From Rhodeus uyekii (lineage: Eukaryota > Chordata > Actinopteri > Cypriniformes > Acheilognathidae), in the NCBI GenBank assembly GCA_037043235.1, contig JAWRVZ010000030.1, positions 4,757,501 to 4,821,500 on the forward strand: a DNA stretch of 64,000 nucleotides, written 5' to 3'. The notes under the pieces are model-generated. The model did no database searches. It saw only the letters and a list, made by a program, of their open reading frames with translations, and was not told where the DNA came from. The position numbers and the translations under genes were made by a program. Shown in pieces: positions 34,701 to 49,700 of this stretch; the stretch's first letter is position 1, and each line of letters starts with the position of its first letter.

Positions 34701-37700
34701 TGACTGTGGAGACAACAGTGACGAACAGTGTGGTGAGCACCTTTATACTTCTTCCAGGATGATTTGTAAAACTTGTGCTGCTTCCTTAATTGAATACTTC
34801 CCTTCCCTATATAGAATGCACAAATGTTTGTCCGAATACGTAGATTTCAGAAAACAGTAGGCGAAACGTACCTGGATGACCTGCTACATCTGGAGTACAG
34901 GGGGAAAGTCATACACAGGAGAGTAGTTTGGTGTGTGTCAGGCATTCATTTCTCCTATTAGGCATTATCAGACATTATTCCTCCTAACCAATCACAGTAG
35001 ACACGTTGTCCTTGATTGTAATTGGGGTCAGCTGGTTTTAATCACTTACTTGCCAGGGGACAGTGGACTTCCATCTGAATTACGTGTGTTAAATGTGCAT
35101 CTGTGGTGTATTTCAGATCTTTCAAGTATATTTAAACAAAGACGTACTTGCTGAGAATATATTCTGAAATGAAAGACCCCTTATTTTTACATGAAAACTT
35201 AAGTACACTTTTAAAAAGTATCTATGTATCAATCGTTTTAATCTTTTTGTTGTGCTTTAAAGAAATGCATTTATTTTGATGTTTTGTCTAACATGCTAAA
35301 CCACATGTGAAGGGCTTTATAATTTTAACTGTAGTGTGATTTAATATTACGTTGAAATTTAATGTATTTTAAATGTAGTTCATATATAAATGACTTTTTT
35401 TAATTTTACTTTCATGCTGTATTCTTCAAACTCGCTTTCTTCTTGTCACTTTATTACAATATTAAACATAAATGTTGAATTTATGTTTTTTATATTTTAT
35501 TTATTATTTCTGCCATGTTTGTCCAAAGGTTTGCCTAAAATATTCAACCGAATGTCAGTAAATGGTATGAAAGGATTTTTCACACTCCATGAGCAGGGAG
35601 TGAGCAAACATGGTCACGTTGTGTTTTCATGCTGTCCATGTGTCCTCTGTATGTCAGAGATACAGCTCAATTTGTTTTTTATCATTTCTGGGAAACTGTG
35701 CTAATTATTGCCTTTAATAATAGGCACAAATTACACCAAGAATTTTAGGAGGGAGTAATTGAGAACATTGCCATTTGTATGTAATCTATATGGACGGCAA
35801 ACAGACACAAAGTCAGTGGTGTTCTGAAATGAGGAGGCAAATTCCTGTTTTCTTTAAATGTTTTTTTTTCCCTGGTTAAGTAATCTTTATTTAAAAAAGA
35901 GAAGCCAAATACAATTCTACTTCATATTTTAATTTATTGAGGAGGCACTGCCTTCCTTGTCTCCCAGAGGAAACTGGTGGCAACTGTTTTTCCTTGAAAA
36001 CAGAATAAAAATATGCTGTTGATATTCAAGCTACATGTGTACAGCTACATCTGTCAGAAGCTCCTTATTTGTCAAACACTAAATAATTTTCCATTTTGTT
36101 GCATCTACATTTCTCTAAAAGGCCAGAGCCATGGCCAAGCGTCCCTTTATAACCTTGCAATGTATATGGTATGGGTTTGCCTATTTTTACAGTTGGTTCT
36201 GTGTTTTTACTTGCTTTAATTTTGGCTCTGAAAAACCTTCTTTGTTGTACAGTCCCATCTGTGCATCTCATGCCCTTTTTGTGCATGTGTCCAGATAAGA
36301 GGAAGTGCTCTGATAAAGAGTTCCGCTGCACTGATGGAAGTTGCATTGCAGAACACTGGTACTGTGATGGAGACACCGATTGCAAAGATGGAACTGATGA
36401 AGAGAATTGCCGTAAGTCCGTCCGTCGTCCGTAGATTTGTAAGACCACTAATAGAGAAAATATACGTTTCGGTCAAATCTCTTCAATTATTGAAATTGCC
36501 ATCAAAAACACTGCATGTAAGCCAGACAAAAAAATCAGTCGTGATGTTAATAAAATTTCACAAAATCAGGTATGCGTTAACTGCAATGAATTTATTAAAT
36601 TTAGGTTTAAATAAAGAATCTCTTAACTGGAGTTGATCACAAGAAATTTGACGTTAATCAACACCAGCTGCTAAATTGTGGTATATTTCTTTTTCAAATG
36701 CTTGGATCCCAATTATTGTTGCTTGAGACTGTATTTTTTTCTTAATCTCTTTTTTTATTGCAAATAACTGTGTAGAGGGATTTGTTGGACTGTTTCAGGG
36801 TGCATGTGTGTGGGTGTGTAACTCGTGTTACATAATTTCTCCCTCAAGCATCTGATGTGATGACAGCCACATGCAGTGTTGAGGAGTTTCAGTGTGCATA
36901 TGGTCGTTGCATTCTGGACATCTACCACTGTGATGGAGATGACGACTGTGGTGACTGGTCTGATGAGTCTGACTGTTGTGAGGATCATTCTTTCTTACTT
37001 CTCTGTTGTAACTTACTTTTGTTTGAAATGCCTCTTTTCTCTCTCTACTAACAATTATTAGAAATAATTCTCACTTTCCCTTGTGAAAAAGAAGTACTTG
37101 TTAGCATACTTATTGAAGTAATATTTTTATCTGCAAACTGAATTTGATTTTCCCAGACACTTAATTGTGAAATGTATTGTAAATAAATTTATATCAATTG
37201 AATCAATTTGCTGCTTTTTTACTTGGCTTTTAATACTTCTTAATTATAAGGCGAGATTATAAGGCGCATGCGGTCTAAAAAAAAGGTAACAGAAGCAAAA
37301 CAGTGAGTTTAGTTGAAATTTATTCTACTATTTAACAATACTCGCATTATTTTTTAATCAATCCATCCAAGTCCCCATCTTCTGTGTCTGAATTGAACAG
37401 CTGGTCAATTTCGACATCGAGCAAACAGGTGTACTGAAATCTGACTCCCCGTCGCATGCATTCATTAATACATGCTTCCTTGAGCACATTCGCTTATCGA
37501 TCGATTTTTTTTCTTTCTTTTTTTCTTCCACACATCAAACAACCAGAATGTGCAAACATCCACCCATCATGTGAATTTTTTTTTAATATGATTATATTTA
37601 ATATAATTCATGCACAAGTACGAGGAGGAGAGTAATAATTCTTTCTGATCTTCATGCAGCAGGAAAATCATTTCAGAGTGAAATCAACAGTTTTGCTGCT

Positions 37701-40700
37701 GTCTTTATCGCTTATCCTGACGAAGCTCAGGCAGTTTAGAGTTTCCATCCATCTGACACGTTTTTTGCATCCTTTATACACATTATTTCATTTTCTATGT
37801 ATTAATTTAAGTGTACTCAACTTCTGTGCACGTTGTAATGGCTGTCAGAGTGGTTGAAGTCTGTCCAGATGAGAGTAAAAACAGAAAGAAAACTCGAGGC
37901 GATTAAACTGGTCACATGAGTCTTTATAGTTGGGTTTCGTACCAGCACACTTTTCTCACACATGTAAGAGCGTAAGTACAAACCAGGAAAAATGCAAAAC
38001 TCAGACAAACATCACAAATAAAAGAAGGAAAATAGAAACAGTAGATTATGCCATAATAGCGGTAGAGCGGCCATCTCTTCTCGCTCAAAACAAAAACTCC
38101 TCCCCGTGCGTGGGCGCTCACACCAACATACGCCGTCTTAAAGGCACATTCTCCTCATGAACAAAGTGGCCGTTACAACGTTCTGGTTGTTTGCGGAGTG
38201 GAAAAAAAATATTGATCGCTAAGCGAAAATGCTCATGGAAGCGCGTGTTAATGAATGCCCATGACGGGAGTCAGATTTCGGTACAAAACAGGATTCCCTC
38301 TCAGCAGCAGTAGTACATACTGTATGTATTACGTAATGTTCTCTGATTGGTTTATCGCTGCCAGCAGACATACTGTATGTATTACATCTGTGTCAGCAGG
38401 AAATAGTCATTCAATCAAGCGGAGCGCTTACCAAAGTCGCACGACAACGTTTTTACAGATTTTGGAACTCAATGCACACATAAGGCGCACAAGACTATTA
38501 GGCGCACGGCTGATTTTTGTGTGTGAAAATTTAAGGCTCTTGGGTGCGCCTTATAGTGAGGAAAATACGGTAATTAGAATGCTAAAATATTTTAAATGAA
38601 GTAACCTTTGTGAAAAATAAGTATTTTTTTCTGAATGTGTACTTGTACTTCAATGAAGTCATTCTTGAAGTCAATGTGGATTTTAATAATCTTTTGTTGT
38701 GCTTTAAAGTACACTTTTTAGTATGTTGACTAACAGACTAAAGCACATGCAAAGCATTTGATTTATAATTTTAACCGTAGTGTGTTATTTGACTACATTT
38801 AAAGTTAATATATTTACAAATTTCTAATTGCAATAACAAATAGGCCTATATTTGAATGCTTGACAAAAAAGTTTAAGTGAGTTTTAAGGGCGTATGTATA
38901 TCTGCTTTGGTGTTTGTTTTGTGTGTGAACGCAGCCTCCCACCAACCCTGCCGTTCTGCAGAGTTCATGTGCAGCAGTGGCATGTGTATCAATTTAGGCT
39001 GGAGGTGTGACGGAGAATACGATTGTGACGACCAATCAGATGAAAAGAACTGCAGTGAGTAACTGTTTTATTGTAATATTTGTGTGTATGAATCTATTTC
39101 ACATGTGTCACATGCCTCTTTCTTACTTCCAGGTACATCGATGTGCATGGCTGATCAGTTTCGCTGCATGTCTGGTCGATGTGTGCGGTTGTCATGGCGC
39201 TGTGATGGAGAAAATGACTGTTCGGATGGCAGTGATGAAGAAGGCTGTGAAAAGACAGGTGAGAAATATAAAACCCTACATATAATTTCTGTCTCTTAAG
39301 GGCACAATATGTAAATTTCACAGCTAGAGGTCGCTTATTTTAAACCACAACAAAAGCATAGACATGAATAAGCATGGAATCATTGGAGTCGTCGTCACCT
39401 CCACAGCCAATGTGAAACAATCTCATGTTCATGGATAATTTAATGTATTAAAGTTTATGAAGCTGGATGGGGCCCCAGAGCTGTTGCTGTTTTTATTATG
39501 CTCCATGTGCTCCTTTCATTTTGCTGTTTATTTAGCGATTATGGTTGCGTTGAACATTTGCTGGTCCCCACAGCCTCCTTCCCTGAACTTGAACTTTGTT
39601 ACAGTTACGTTTAATCACTTAAATTCACATTATTTCATTTATTTTATCTAATAAAATGTCAGCAAGACCTGAGTTACTACTCCTTAATCAGGTCAATTAA
39701 AATTATGGGTTTACACAGCGCTGTTTTACTTTAAAAAATAAAAATACATCTGAGTTTGTTGAAAATTGGTATAACACGCTACTCATTGCAGTTGCTAGAT
39801 CGATATTAGAATATCATGTTAATAACTGCATGACTCATGTATTGTATGGTGGCGAAAATGCTGTATTACTGTTACTACAAATAAAGATATTTTTTATTGT
39901 GCTGTTAGCCACTTGACAGAATAGTATTGTCTCTTAAGACATGGTTTAAACACTCGCAGTAAATCAAGAAAACAAGATTCTAATAGTAAGACTATAAGAT
40001 CGTGTTGAGCTATATAACAATGATTATCTTTCTGCAAAGTATAATAATAATAAGTCTCATAATATTTTAAAGAGTCTTTGGTGTTTCCATGGTTTCTACG
40101 GAAGTAAACCCTGAACTTAAGTGATGATAATGTAGATATGATGTCATATCATAGGCCATTACTGGTTCAAATTGATTTTAATCAATTTAAAAGTTACCTT
40201 TTAAATTTGATCCTTCCCTTCCTTCAGAGTGTCTCCAAACTCATACCAAGCATCACAAGACTACCTCATCTCTCAAATCACATAACATTATAAAAATAAT
40301 GAACATATTTTAAAGAGTACTGACTTGTACCATCCGACCGGTGCAGAGTAATTCGGTGTTGATAGTGTTGGCTTTGAAACGCATAAATTTGAATCACGAA
40401 ACGCTTCGAGTATTGGTATTTCCATCTTTTCCAGATTACAGTAGTTATGGTTTCGGCTGCTGTGCTCGGTGACTGAAGTCTGTCTAATTCTGCATAGCAT
40501 AATATGTGCGTTTGTGTGTATGTATATGTGTATAAGTGCTTTTTTATATATAGTTATTACATTTTCTGCCTTAAATTATTATTTTTTAAATTATTGTTTA
40601 AGAAGAAGAAAAATGTTAAAAAAAAATATTCTTGCCTTCCTAAAGACAATGCAAACAATACTAGGTGTGACTGATTCTTTTCAATTAATTTGATGTCACC

Positions 40701-43700
40701 AGCTCTGTATTTGATCATAAAGTCAGTAAATCTGCCTTATCGATAATATAAATCGTTCAAAAATAAAATCCATTTTATTTATCTGTTCTTAGATCTGGTA
40801 ATTAATGCACTTACATGCTACATGTTTTCTAATATCTTCTCAATTAGCTTTACTGTAGCTCAAACGGTAAAGCGTGGCGCTTGCAATGCCAAGGTCACGA
40901 TTTGATTTCCAATGAAAGCAAAAACTCATTAGAATGTCAATGTGTGTCTTGAATGCAATGTAAGTCGCTTTGGATAAAAGCGTCTGCCAAATGTGTAAAT
41001 GTAGATATTAGAAAACATATTTACTTTTTACTGTCTTATTTTTTCACATTGTTAGAAACCCCTCCATGTGCGTCGGATCAGTTCCTTTGTAAGAATGGCC
41101 GCTGTATTGGCCAACGCAAGGTTTGTAATGACGTCAAAGACTGTGAGGACGGGACTGATGAACATCCATACCAGGACTGCCGTAAGTATACAAAAAGCAG
41201 ACCGATAAGCTCAAGTGAAATCTTACATAAAACAAATAGCAGTAGTTCTCCTGAAAATGTCACATTTCCTCCTTTTTTTAGCATTCAATTGTTGCCCTGT
41301 CTGTGTTTATAGGCTCCAAGTCAAGTGAAGAAAATTGCAATGTTAACAATGGAGGTTGCTCACAGAAATGCCAGATGTCTCGAGGTCTGGTGCAGTGCAC
41401 TTGTCACACTGGCTACACATTAACACAGGATGGGAAGACATGCAAAGGTGAGCTGTAGACAAGGGGACAAAAACAAAGGATAGTTAAATGAGAAGATGGC
41501 AAAAGAGATTGATAAGTAGACAGGGAATGTAAATTAGTTCTTATAGTCTTACGGTAAAGGTAAATCTAACATGTTTTTTTTCTCTTTGTCCCGGTTTATA
41601 CCTAATATTAAGATGTGTTATAGTAGATCGGATCATAAGTGGATAATAATAAATACAGTTGTAACCTGAATCTAAAACGTTTTGAGCTTATTCATTTTCG
41701 ACCACTTCCTGAGGTAGTGAAAAACGTATTTGACCAGACTGCCTTCATAGGAAAAACGTGAATGTGATTCTAACACTGTATGATTCTAACCATTCCTGAT
41801 TTTTAACATGCACTCACAGCCTTTGACGTGGTCTTGTGGCTGTTTGATCAGAAACGGAAGCTGCTACTCTCTGTACGTTTTTCTATTGTCTCCAGGCGTG
41901 TTCGTCTATAAATTGCGAAAGCTTATTTTGTCCATTAGATTGAAAGATCTGAAAAAGCCCATACATTTACACACCCATAGACTCTCCCCTCAAAGAAATC
42001 AGGACAAAAGCGGTTCTTGTAGATGTACTCTGCCTCAGTTTATTCTGTTTCTTCATCTAATCCCACGTCTGGAACGTCTGGATGATGAAATCAGATCATA
42101 TTGTGGAGCAGACCGTCTATTGTCGTACTCCTTATGCATTCAAAAATGAATGGCAAAAGAACAATGTTTGTCTAAAACAAAAAATAACCTTGTGAAAAAG
42201 TTTAGCATGCTTTTTATGAAACATGTTATTTATAAAAAAGTATACTTTTTTTGGTTGAAGAATCGAACATGCTTTAGGCTTCTGCAGAGTGCGTAAACAC
42301 CTAAAATACTAAGTGTATGGGGTAAGAAGTGTGGCAGTTACAGTACAATGCAAATATCTACTTACAATATAATGGTTTTGCAGCAAGGCCAGCATACAAA
42401 TGAAAAGTATAACATATTTTAGAAACACCATTTAAAAATACCGTGATTTAAAAGTAACGTACAATACACAACAGAAACAACGGCCCCAGACAAAATTCCC
42501 ACTACCTACTACACCCTGCTCCACCCATATCCAAATTTTACCAAAATAGCAGTTGTAATGAATGAGTGTCTGTACCTGTTGCTCCTAACAGAGTAGAACC
42601 TGAACCAAGGTCCTGAGGGCAAAGCTGAAACTTAGAATAAAGATATTGGGAACAAACCGTTAAAATAAATCAAGCTTTCCTAATACCTGGCCATTATACA
42701 GGTTGGTAGGGTGAGTCTGCTGGACACCTAAAACCTTGCTTTTGAAGGGCAGTTTTGCGTTCATACTAAGGGCGAGATTTACTAAACACGGCAAATTAGC
42801 GTGAGAGCACAATCCCATAAAAGTGCAGATGGGAGTGGAAAGATCTACACATGATCTGCTGACGGTGCGCAAATTCAAGAACCCAGACGCAGTCAGATAA
42901 TTTCCATAATGACCAACACAATCTACCAAGAGCCGTGCAAATTAGTGCCTGGTTTAAGACATGTTTTTTTAGGGCGTTAAATAACGGTGCAAATACCATT
43001 AAATAGACTAGTGCAAAACCTTAGTAAATCACCTTGCATGATTCGTTTAAATACTCTCCACCCATAACTTTTAACTTTTAAACCAGCCTCGATAAAAGAT
43101 TTATAAAACAAAGTCATCAGGATCAGTCAACGTTACACTTGACAATCTTCTAGACAGGATAGGCGTTTCCCTTTCAGACACAAATTTATGGTTGGAGTGT
43201 ATTTAAATGAATCATACAAGGTGATTTAATAAGGTTTTCCACTAGTCTGTTCCTGTAGCTCAAACAGTAGAGCTTGGCATTTGCAACGCCAAGGTCATTG
43301 GTTCGATTCCTAGGGAAGGAAAGATCTGATTGATGAAAACTGACTAGAGCTTTTATCACTTTGGATAAAAGCGTTTGCCAAATGCAAAAATGTAAATGTA
43401 CAATGCTTGCTCTCGTTACAGCTCATTTGGAAATCCAGGGATGTTCATTCGATGTAGTGTTAGAAACTGATGCGAGTTAAAAAATGTGTAGTCTTGCAGT
43501 CAATCTCTTTTTGCTTGAATCATCATGTCACTAAAACTAAAGGGGAAACTGACTAATAAATTGTATTCATATTATGCGTTTCATCCTCTCTAATCTTTCC
43601 TGCTTATGTGTCTGAACCCAGATGTGGATGAGTGTGCGGATGAAGGTTATTGTAGTCAAGGCTGTACCAACATAGGAGGAGGATTCCATTGTTGGTGTGT

Positions 43701-46700
43701 TCAAGGTTATGAGCTTCGACCTGACAAACGCAGTTGCAAGGCTTTGGGTGAGGCTTTATCTATTACACAAGCTGCAGCACATTAATGGTTTAGAACAGAG
43801 ATGTCCAATTTAATAGTTTAATAATTTTCATGTTTTCTATTCTCAGGTCCAGAACCGGTTTTGTTGTTTGCAAATCGGATTGACATTCGACAGGTTCTAC
43901 CGCACCGTGCCGAGTACACATTGTTACTCAATAATCTGGAAAATGCCATTGCCTTGGACTTTCATCATAACAAAGAGCTGGTATTTTGGTCCGATGTCAC
44001 ACTGGACCGTATCATGAGAGCCAGCCTCAATGGCAGCAATGTGGAGGAGGTTGTGTCCACGGGTCTTGAGAGTCCAGGTGAGCAGTAAATATTTCTTCAG
44101 TTTAGCAAATTTTTACAATATATTCTACATATGCACTGCTGTCTTTTTAGGACTGCTTTCCACTATACAGCACTTTAAAAAGCTATTTCTACTTAACTCG
44201 TATAATGTAGTTTTAGCAACAAAGCATTTTAGATTTTGTAAAGAAACCATAGTTACCACGTGAACAATACTTTTCAGAACTGTGTCTGAGCGAAATGACT
44301 GTTATGAGTGAATGTGTTTATATGTGTTGTGACTGTTTACTCCGTGAGCGAGATTGTGTTTGCAATATAATTAAAGTTTTGTATCAAGAATCGAAGTTTT
44401 TTTTAAAAGTATACTGGTGAATCTTCCACCGGCTGTCAGTGGTTGACCACTGTCTAGACGTTAAATGGAAACGAAAGAAAACTTGAGGCGATTAAACTGA
44501 TCACACTAGATTTATAGATGGGTTTTGTACCAGCACACTCTTCTCAAACATGTAAAGAGCGCAAGTACAAACCAGGAAAAAGAAAACACTCCAACAAACA
44601 TCACAAATAAAAGAAGGAAAATAGAAATAGTTGATTGCTACATAACAGTCAGTGGTAGAGCGGCCATCTTTCTCCTCACTCAAAACACTCTCCTCCCCAT
44701 GTGCGCTCACACCAGAACAGCGTGCACATAACTACCGTACATACACCGTCTTAAAGGTATATTCCCAACTTAAAGTAGCCGTTACAATCTCTGCTGTTAG
44801 TTGGTGCACATATGCTTTTTGTTGTTAGCAAACATATACAGTGTATGTACATTTTTATAGGATGCCGATCGCTTCAAACAAATCACCATATTGGCTTTTG
44901 GTTATCTCAATCCTCTTTTATCTCAATGTTTTTTTGCAACTCCTGAGGCCGACGACATAACCGGGTTCCACTGTATTTACTGTGGACATTACAACATATT
45001 TTGTGCACAACTATCACAACTTAAATGCATGGTTGTAAGTTAAAAATTCTAATATATTAATTTAATTAAACTTTTTAACTTAGCCTTTCTACTGACAATA
45101 ATTTTGATTATTACAAGTTTCTGCACTAATTGTTTTTTTTTTCTTTTATGAAGGTATAGACTCATTCATATCATCTTAATAACTGAAAACTGTGTAGTGG
45201 GTTTCTAGTTCCCAGCATGCTTTGCATAAGAGTGGATGTGGAGAGTAAATGTAGGAAACATAAAAAATTCTGTTGTCATTTATTTGACCTCAAATTGTTC
45301 CAAACCTGTTTGAAATTCTTTCTTCTTCTGAGCACAAAAGATGATTTGATTTGAGGAATGTCTGTAAGCAAACAGTTGATCAGGACCCCATTGACTTCCA
45401 TAGTATTTTTACCCATACTATGGAAGTTAATTAAAGCCATCAACGGTTTGGCCCATATTCAAAATTCTAAATATTTTCTTGTGTGTTCAGCAGAAGAACA
45501 AAATTAATATAGGGTTGGCAGTTATGACAGAATTATCATTGTTAGCTGAACTATCCTTTTAAGTATTCATTTGTTTTTAGCAAAGGTGAAGTCATCTTAG
45601 TGTTTAATGCTGTTATATTCGTTGTTTAAAAATGTTTACCTTTTTTATCATTGTGCTTGTGGTTATGGGTGATGACATGAAAGTATCATTACACTGACCA
45701 GTAATGTTTTAATTATTAAAATTACATCCTGAGTAAGTTAATCTAACTAAGACGGTCTTAGTTATTCCAGGAATAAACATAAAAACATTTTAGTTATATA
45801 GTTATATGAGTAAGGTGCAAATAATTATGTTCTCTTATTCAGTGTAGTTTGTTGGTTGAACATAGTTTTTTGCTGTTATTGAGGAGAAATTGTTTTAGCG
45901 TGTATGCTGTATGGGAATTAACCGAATAAGTAATGCAGAATTTGGAGATTCAAAAAAACTCAAAAGCACTCATTACACTTAAGGTGTAGACACGGTGTAA
46001 ATGGAGATTTATTGTGTGGTGTAGACAGCTGCGTTTATTATAATAGAACTGCAGTTACATTTAACTTTATGAAGCAGTTAGTGGCAATTTCATTAATTGA
46101 TAATGTATGCATTCCAGTATTATATTGCTTGCTTTGTGTATAATTTCAAAATTTAAAAAAAGACTTTGCTCTTCGTGTTGCTTAGAAAACCAATGTGAAG
46201 TTTTACAGTTGATAAGAGTTTAATGTTCTGAAAATGTTTGATTCTCTGCTTCCCAAAGGATAAGAATAAATAATATGTAACATTTGAATAATAATATTAA
46301 ATGTATTTTTTTTTGCTATCTTAGGTGGTCTGGCCATAGACTGGATTCATAATAAGCTCTACTGGACTGACTCAGGAACGTCTCGTATTGAAGTGTCCAA
46401 TCTGGACGGCACACACCGTAAAGTGCTTTTATGGCAGAGAATGGAGAAACCTCGAGCCATTGCTCTTCACCCCATTGAAGGGTAAATATTTAGACTTTAA
46501 AATGTGTAGTTGTGTTTAACATACACTGTGAAATGCAATTATTAAAAATAATGCTGGATCCTTTAAAATGATATTCGTCACAAGCTTTGCAGAATAAATA
46601 TGCAAATATTTAACACACTTAAGTACACTTTTAAGAAGTGCAATTTGTAATTATCTCAAATGAAAGTTTTACGTTGAAGTACATTTTACAGCTTTTTTTT

Positions 46701-49700
46701 TTTTTTTTAACAATCTTTTGTTGTACTTTTTTTACACTTATTTTTGGAGTGTTGACTAACATACTAAAGCACATGTGAAGTACTTGACTACAATTTGAAC
46801 TGTGGCGTGTTTATCAGTATTACATTTGAAATAAATCTATTTTAAATGTAACAACTTGCAACTTCATCAGTACATACAAGTCTCCTCTTAGTTCTTTTGC
46901 ATGGGGAAAAAATCGTCTTTTGTCACCAGAAGTTGTTGTTCTGTTATAAGCATCGGTAAGCAGAGCATGAAAACATTCTGGTGACTTCTGGCTAAACTTC
47001 CTTACTCAATTTGCTTCTAATCACAAAGGCTGTGCAGAAATTGAATTCAGAGATTGTCACAAGGCTTGAGTTGCAGCCGACGCTCATCGTGGCTCTTTGT
47101 TATGGAGGACAAAGGGGTTTATGAAATCTGGCTTGAATTCTCTCTCTCCAACAAGATTTAGCCCTTGTTTCAACAGGCTTTGCGTCTACTGATTCTTATA
47201 CACAGATGCATATAGATCTTGCTGTGAGAAAAGCCAAAGCATTACATTATTTTTCTGGGGGACAAAATGCATGGTGAAAAATTTAATAATAAAATAATTA
47301 AATAATGATTATTTAAAGGCCTACTTTTATTAGAATTTGTTTTGGTCATTACTAAAAGGTTTCATGTTTTAAAAAGCAACCCCATACAAACCTCAGAATA
47401 CTTTGATCGATTTGGTGCCACTAACTTGGGAAAACTTATAGGCCTTTTTAAAGGCACTTTTTTTTTACCCATATGGTAAAATCCTATGCACAGTGTTCCT
47501 TGTTAATTACATAGTCAAATTGATTTGAAAAAAGATGTTTCCAATGTTATCCCTTGTCAAAAATGACATTAGTTGTTTGCTTTATTGGGTCTTAACTGCA
47601 TATTATCACATTAAGATACATCTACATATCTAACATCACTTATGCTCTATTTTTAGGAAGATTTACTGGACCGACTGGGGAAATATGCCACGGATTGAAT
47701 ATGCCAACATGGATGGTTCTAATCGAAAAATTATTGCTGATACACACCTATTCTGGCCCAATGGACTTACCATTGACTATGCCAGTCACCGCATGTACTG
47801 GGTGGATGCCAAACACCATGTCATTGAAAGAGCTGACCTGGATGGGAAGAATAGAAAGGCTGTTATTAGCCAAGGTAAAAAAAAAAACATTTTATTTCTA
47901 GATGCTTTTATACTTTACATATTAGACTGTACCATATAGAGTGGTAAACATGGGGTACAGTTTCACAAGTAATATACTAAATGTATGGTTTTTATTTTTG
48001 TAAGTAGTCTCTTCTGTTTGCCAAGTGTGCATTTAGTGAATCAAAAATACAGTAATATTTTAAAAGATTACAATTTAGAATAATTGAATTTGAATATGTA
48101 ATTTATTCCTTTCAGTGTCACGTGATCCTTTAAAAACCATTATAATATGATGATTTGGTGCGCAGGGAACATATCTTATTATTATTGATGTTGAAAACAG
48201 TTTTGCTGATTCATATTCATTTTGTGGACACTGATGCACCTTCTTTCCGGATTCTTTGTACATTTACATTTTTACATTTATACATTTGGTAGACACTTTT
48301 ATCCAAAGCGACTTACATTGCATTCAAGAAACACATTGAATCAGTTCTTGCTTTCTCTGAGACTGAACCCATGACCTTGGCGTTGTAAACATCAATGCTC
48401 TTCTGATTGAGCTACAGGAAAGCTGAAACATCTTTGTAACATTGTAAAAGTATTCATTGCTTTTTTTAATGGGGAAAAAATGCATCCTCATATAGCCCAC
48501 GGGTTGTGGGGTTTTGTGTAAAAAATCATTGGCATAACCCGCACCCATAGATTGATGAACTTTTTTTATGTAAGTTCACATTTCGAATGTTGCTCGCATG
48601 ACGTCAATTATCCATAACTGTTCAGGCTCGGTACACAGTGCTTGTGCACGAAATTCAAACAATAAGAAAACAAACAAGTCAGAATCAGAACAAAAAGAAA
48701 AAGCAGTCTCTCCCGCTGTGCAGCAACAACAACAAAAAAGTACGTCCTTAGGGACGTAACAAATATATTGAAATATTACGTGTAAAATATTTGTATATTA
48801 AATATTTAAATATTTAAATATTATATAACCCACACAACCACTGCGGGGTTTGTAAAATCTGGTATAACCCGCAGGTTATATGTGGGAAAATACGGTACCC
48901 CAAACCTTTGAATGATAGTGTATCACAGTTTCCACAAAAATATTAAGCAGCACAACTGTTTCCAACATTGTTGATAATAAAAATCTATAGTAATAATTGA
49001 GCACCAAGTCAAAAACAGTGTAGTATGATTAATATTGCATTAACTAGGTCTGTTAGTTTTATTTCACAAAAAAACAGACTGGTGTAATGCAAGTCAAGTC
49101 TTAACAAGTCTCAACTTACACAACATTTTAAAAAGAGACATTATTTATTTAGTCTGTTGAAACTTTCAACAGGCTAAAACAATAATGTCTCTTTTTAAAA
49201 GTCTTATGGACAAATTATTTTAAAACGTAGTTTGCTCCCCAAAAATATCTATTCTGTTGTCAGTTCAGTGTTTCAACTGTCAAGTTTACAGATTTTCTTT
49301 TAAAATGCTTTGTTAGGCTGCTATGCTTTTTTAAATTGAGTATTCTGTTCATTTGAGGGTAAGCCGTGTCTTGTAGATAAGTTCAGATGTTTCTCTGATG
49401 TGTGATAGTGCTACCGATGTTCCCTCTAAATAGCACACTAGAAAGGAAGACTAAGCCTTGGGGTTTGGAGGAACAAAATACCTGTGCACCTGGGAACGGT
49501 GGGGCAATATTTAGACATGAAAACTGAGCTCTGAAAGAAAAAAAAAATTCAGTGCAGCTTGCTTACAGTGGTCATTAATGACAGATTTACTAGGGTGGGA
49601 GGCACCAGCATTATACAAAAATCAGAATGCACACACACCGAGAAAAGATATGCTGACTGGAAAAAACAAGATCAAAAGTGAATGATGATTGAGATGACAA

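Larger units (their letters stand above)
44078..46324 (+). other. lrp4 intron inside propeller 1
   Basis: Contains a one-ended pogo-like element (44245-44973) and an Angel-like MITE (45265-45562). The rest is plain AT-rich sequence. Confidence 0.8.

Noticed and set aside
36867..36977. Alternative acceptor for LDLa 5 at the AG ending at 36866
   Set aside because: The upstream CTCAAG site keeps the linker length seen in human LRP4 and has a better pyrimidine tract.
41808..42149. 113-aa frame within the intron after EGF 1
   Set aside because: No homology recognised, no repeat of domain pattern, and the surrounding exons splice in phase without it.
43251..43330. Possible tRNA gene (A-box- and B-box-like sequences)
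   Set aside because: It is the head of a SINE with the standard tail; no cloverleaf acceptor stem is formed.
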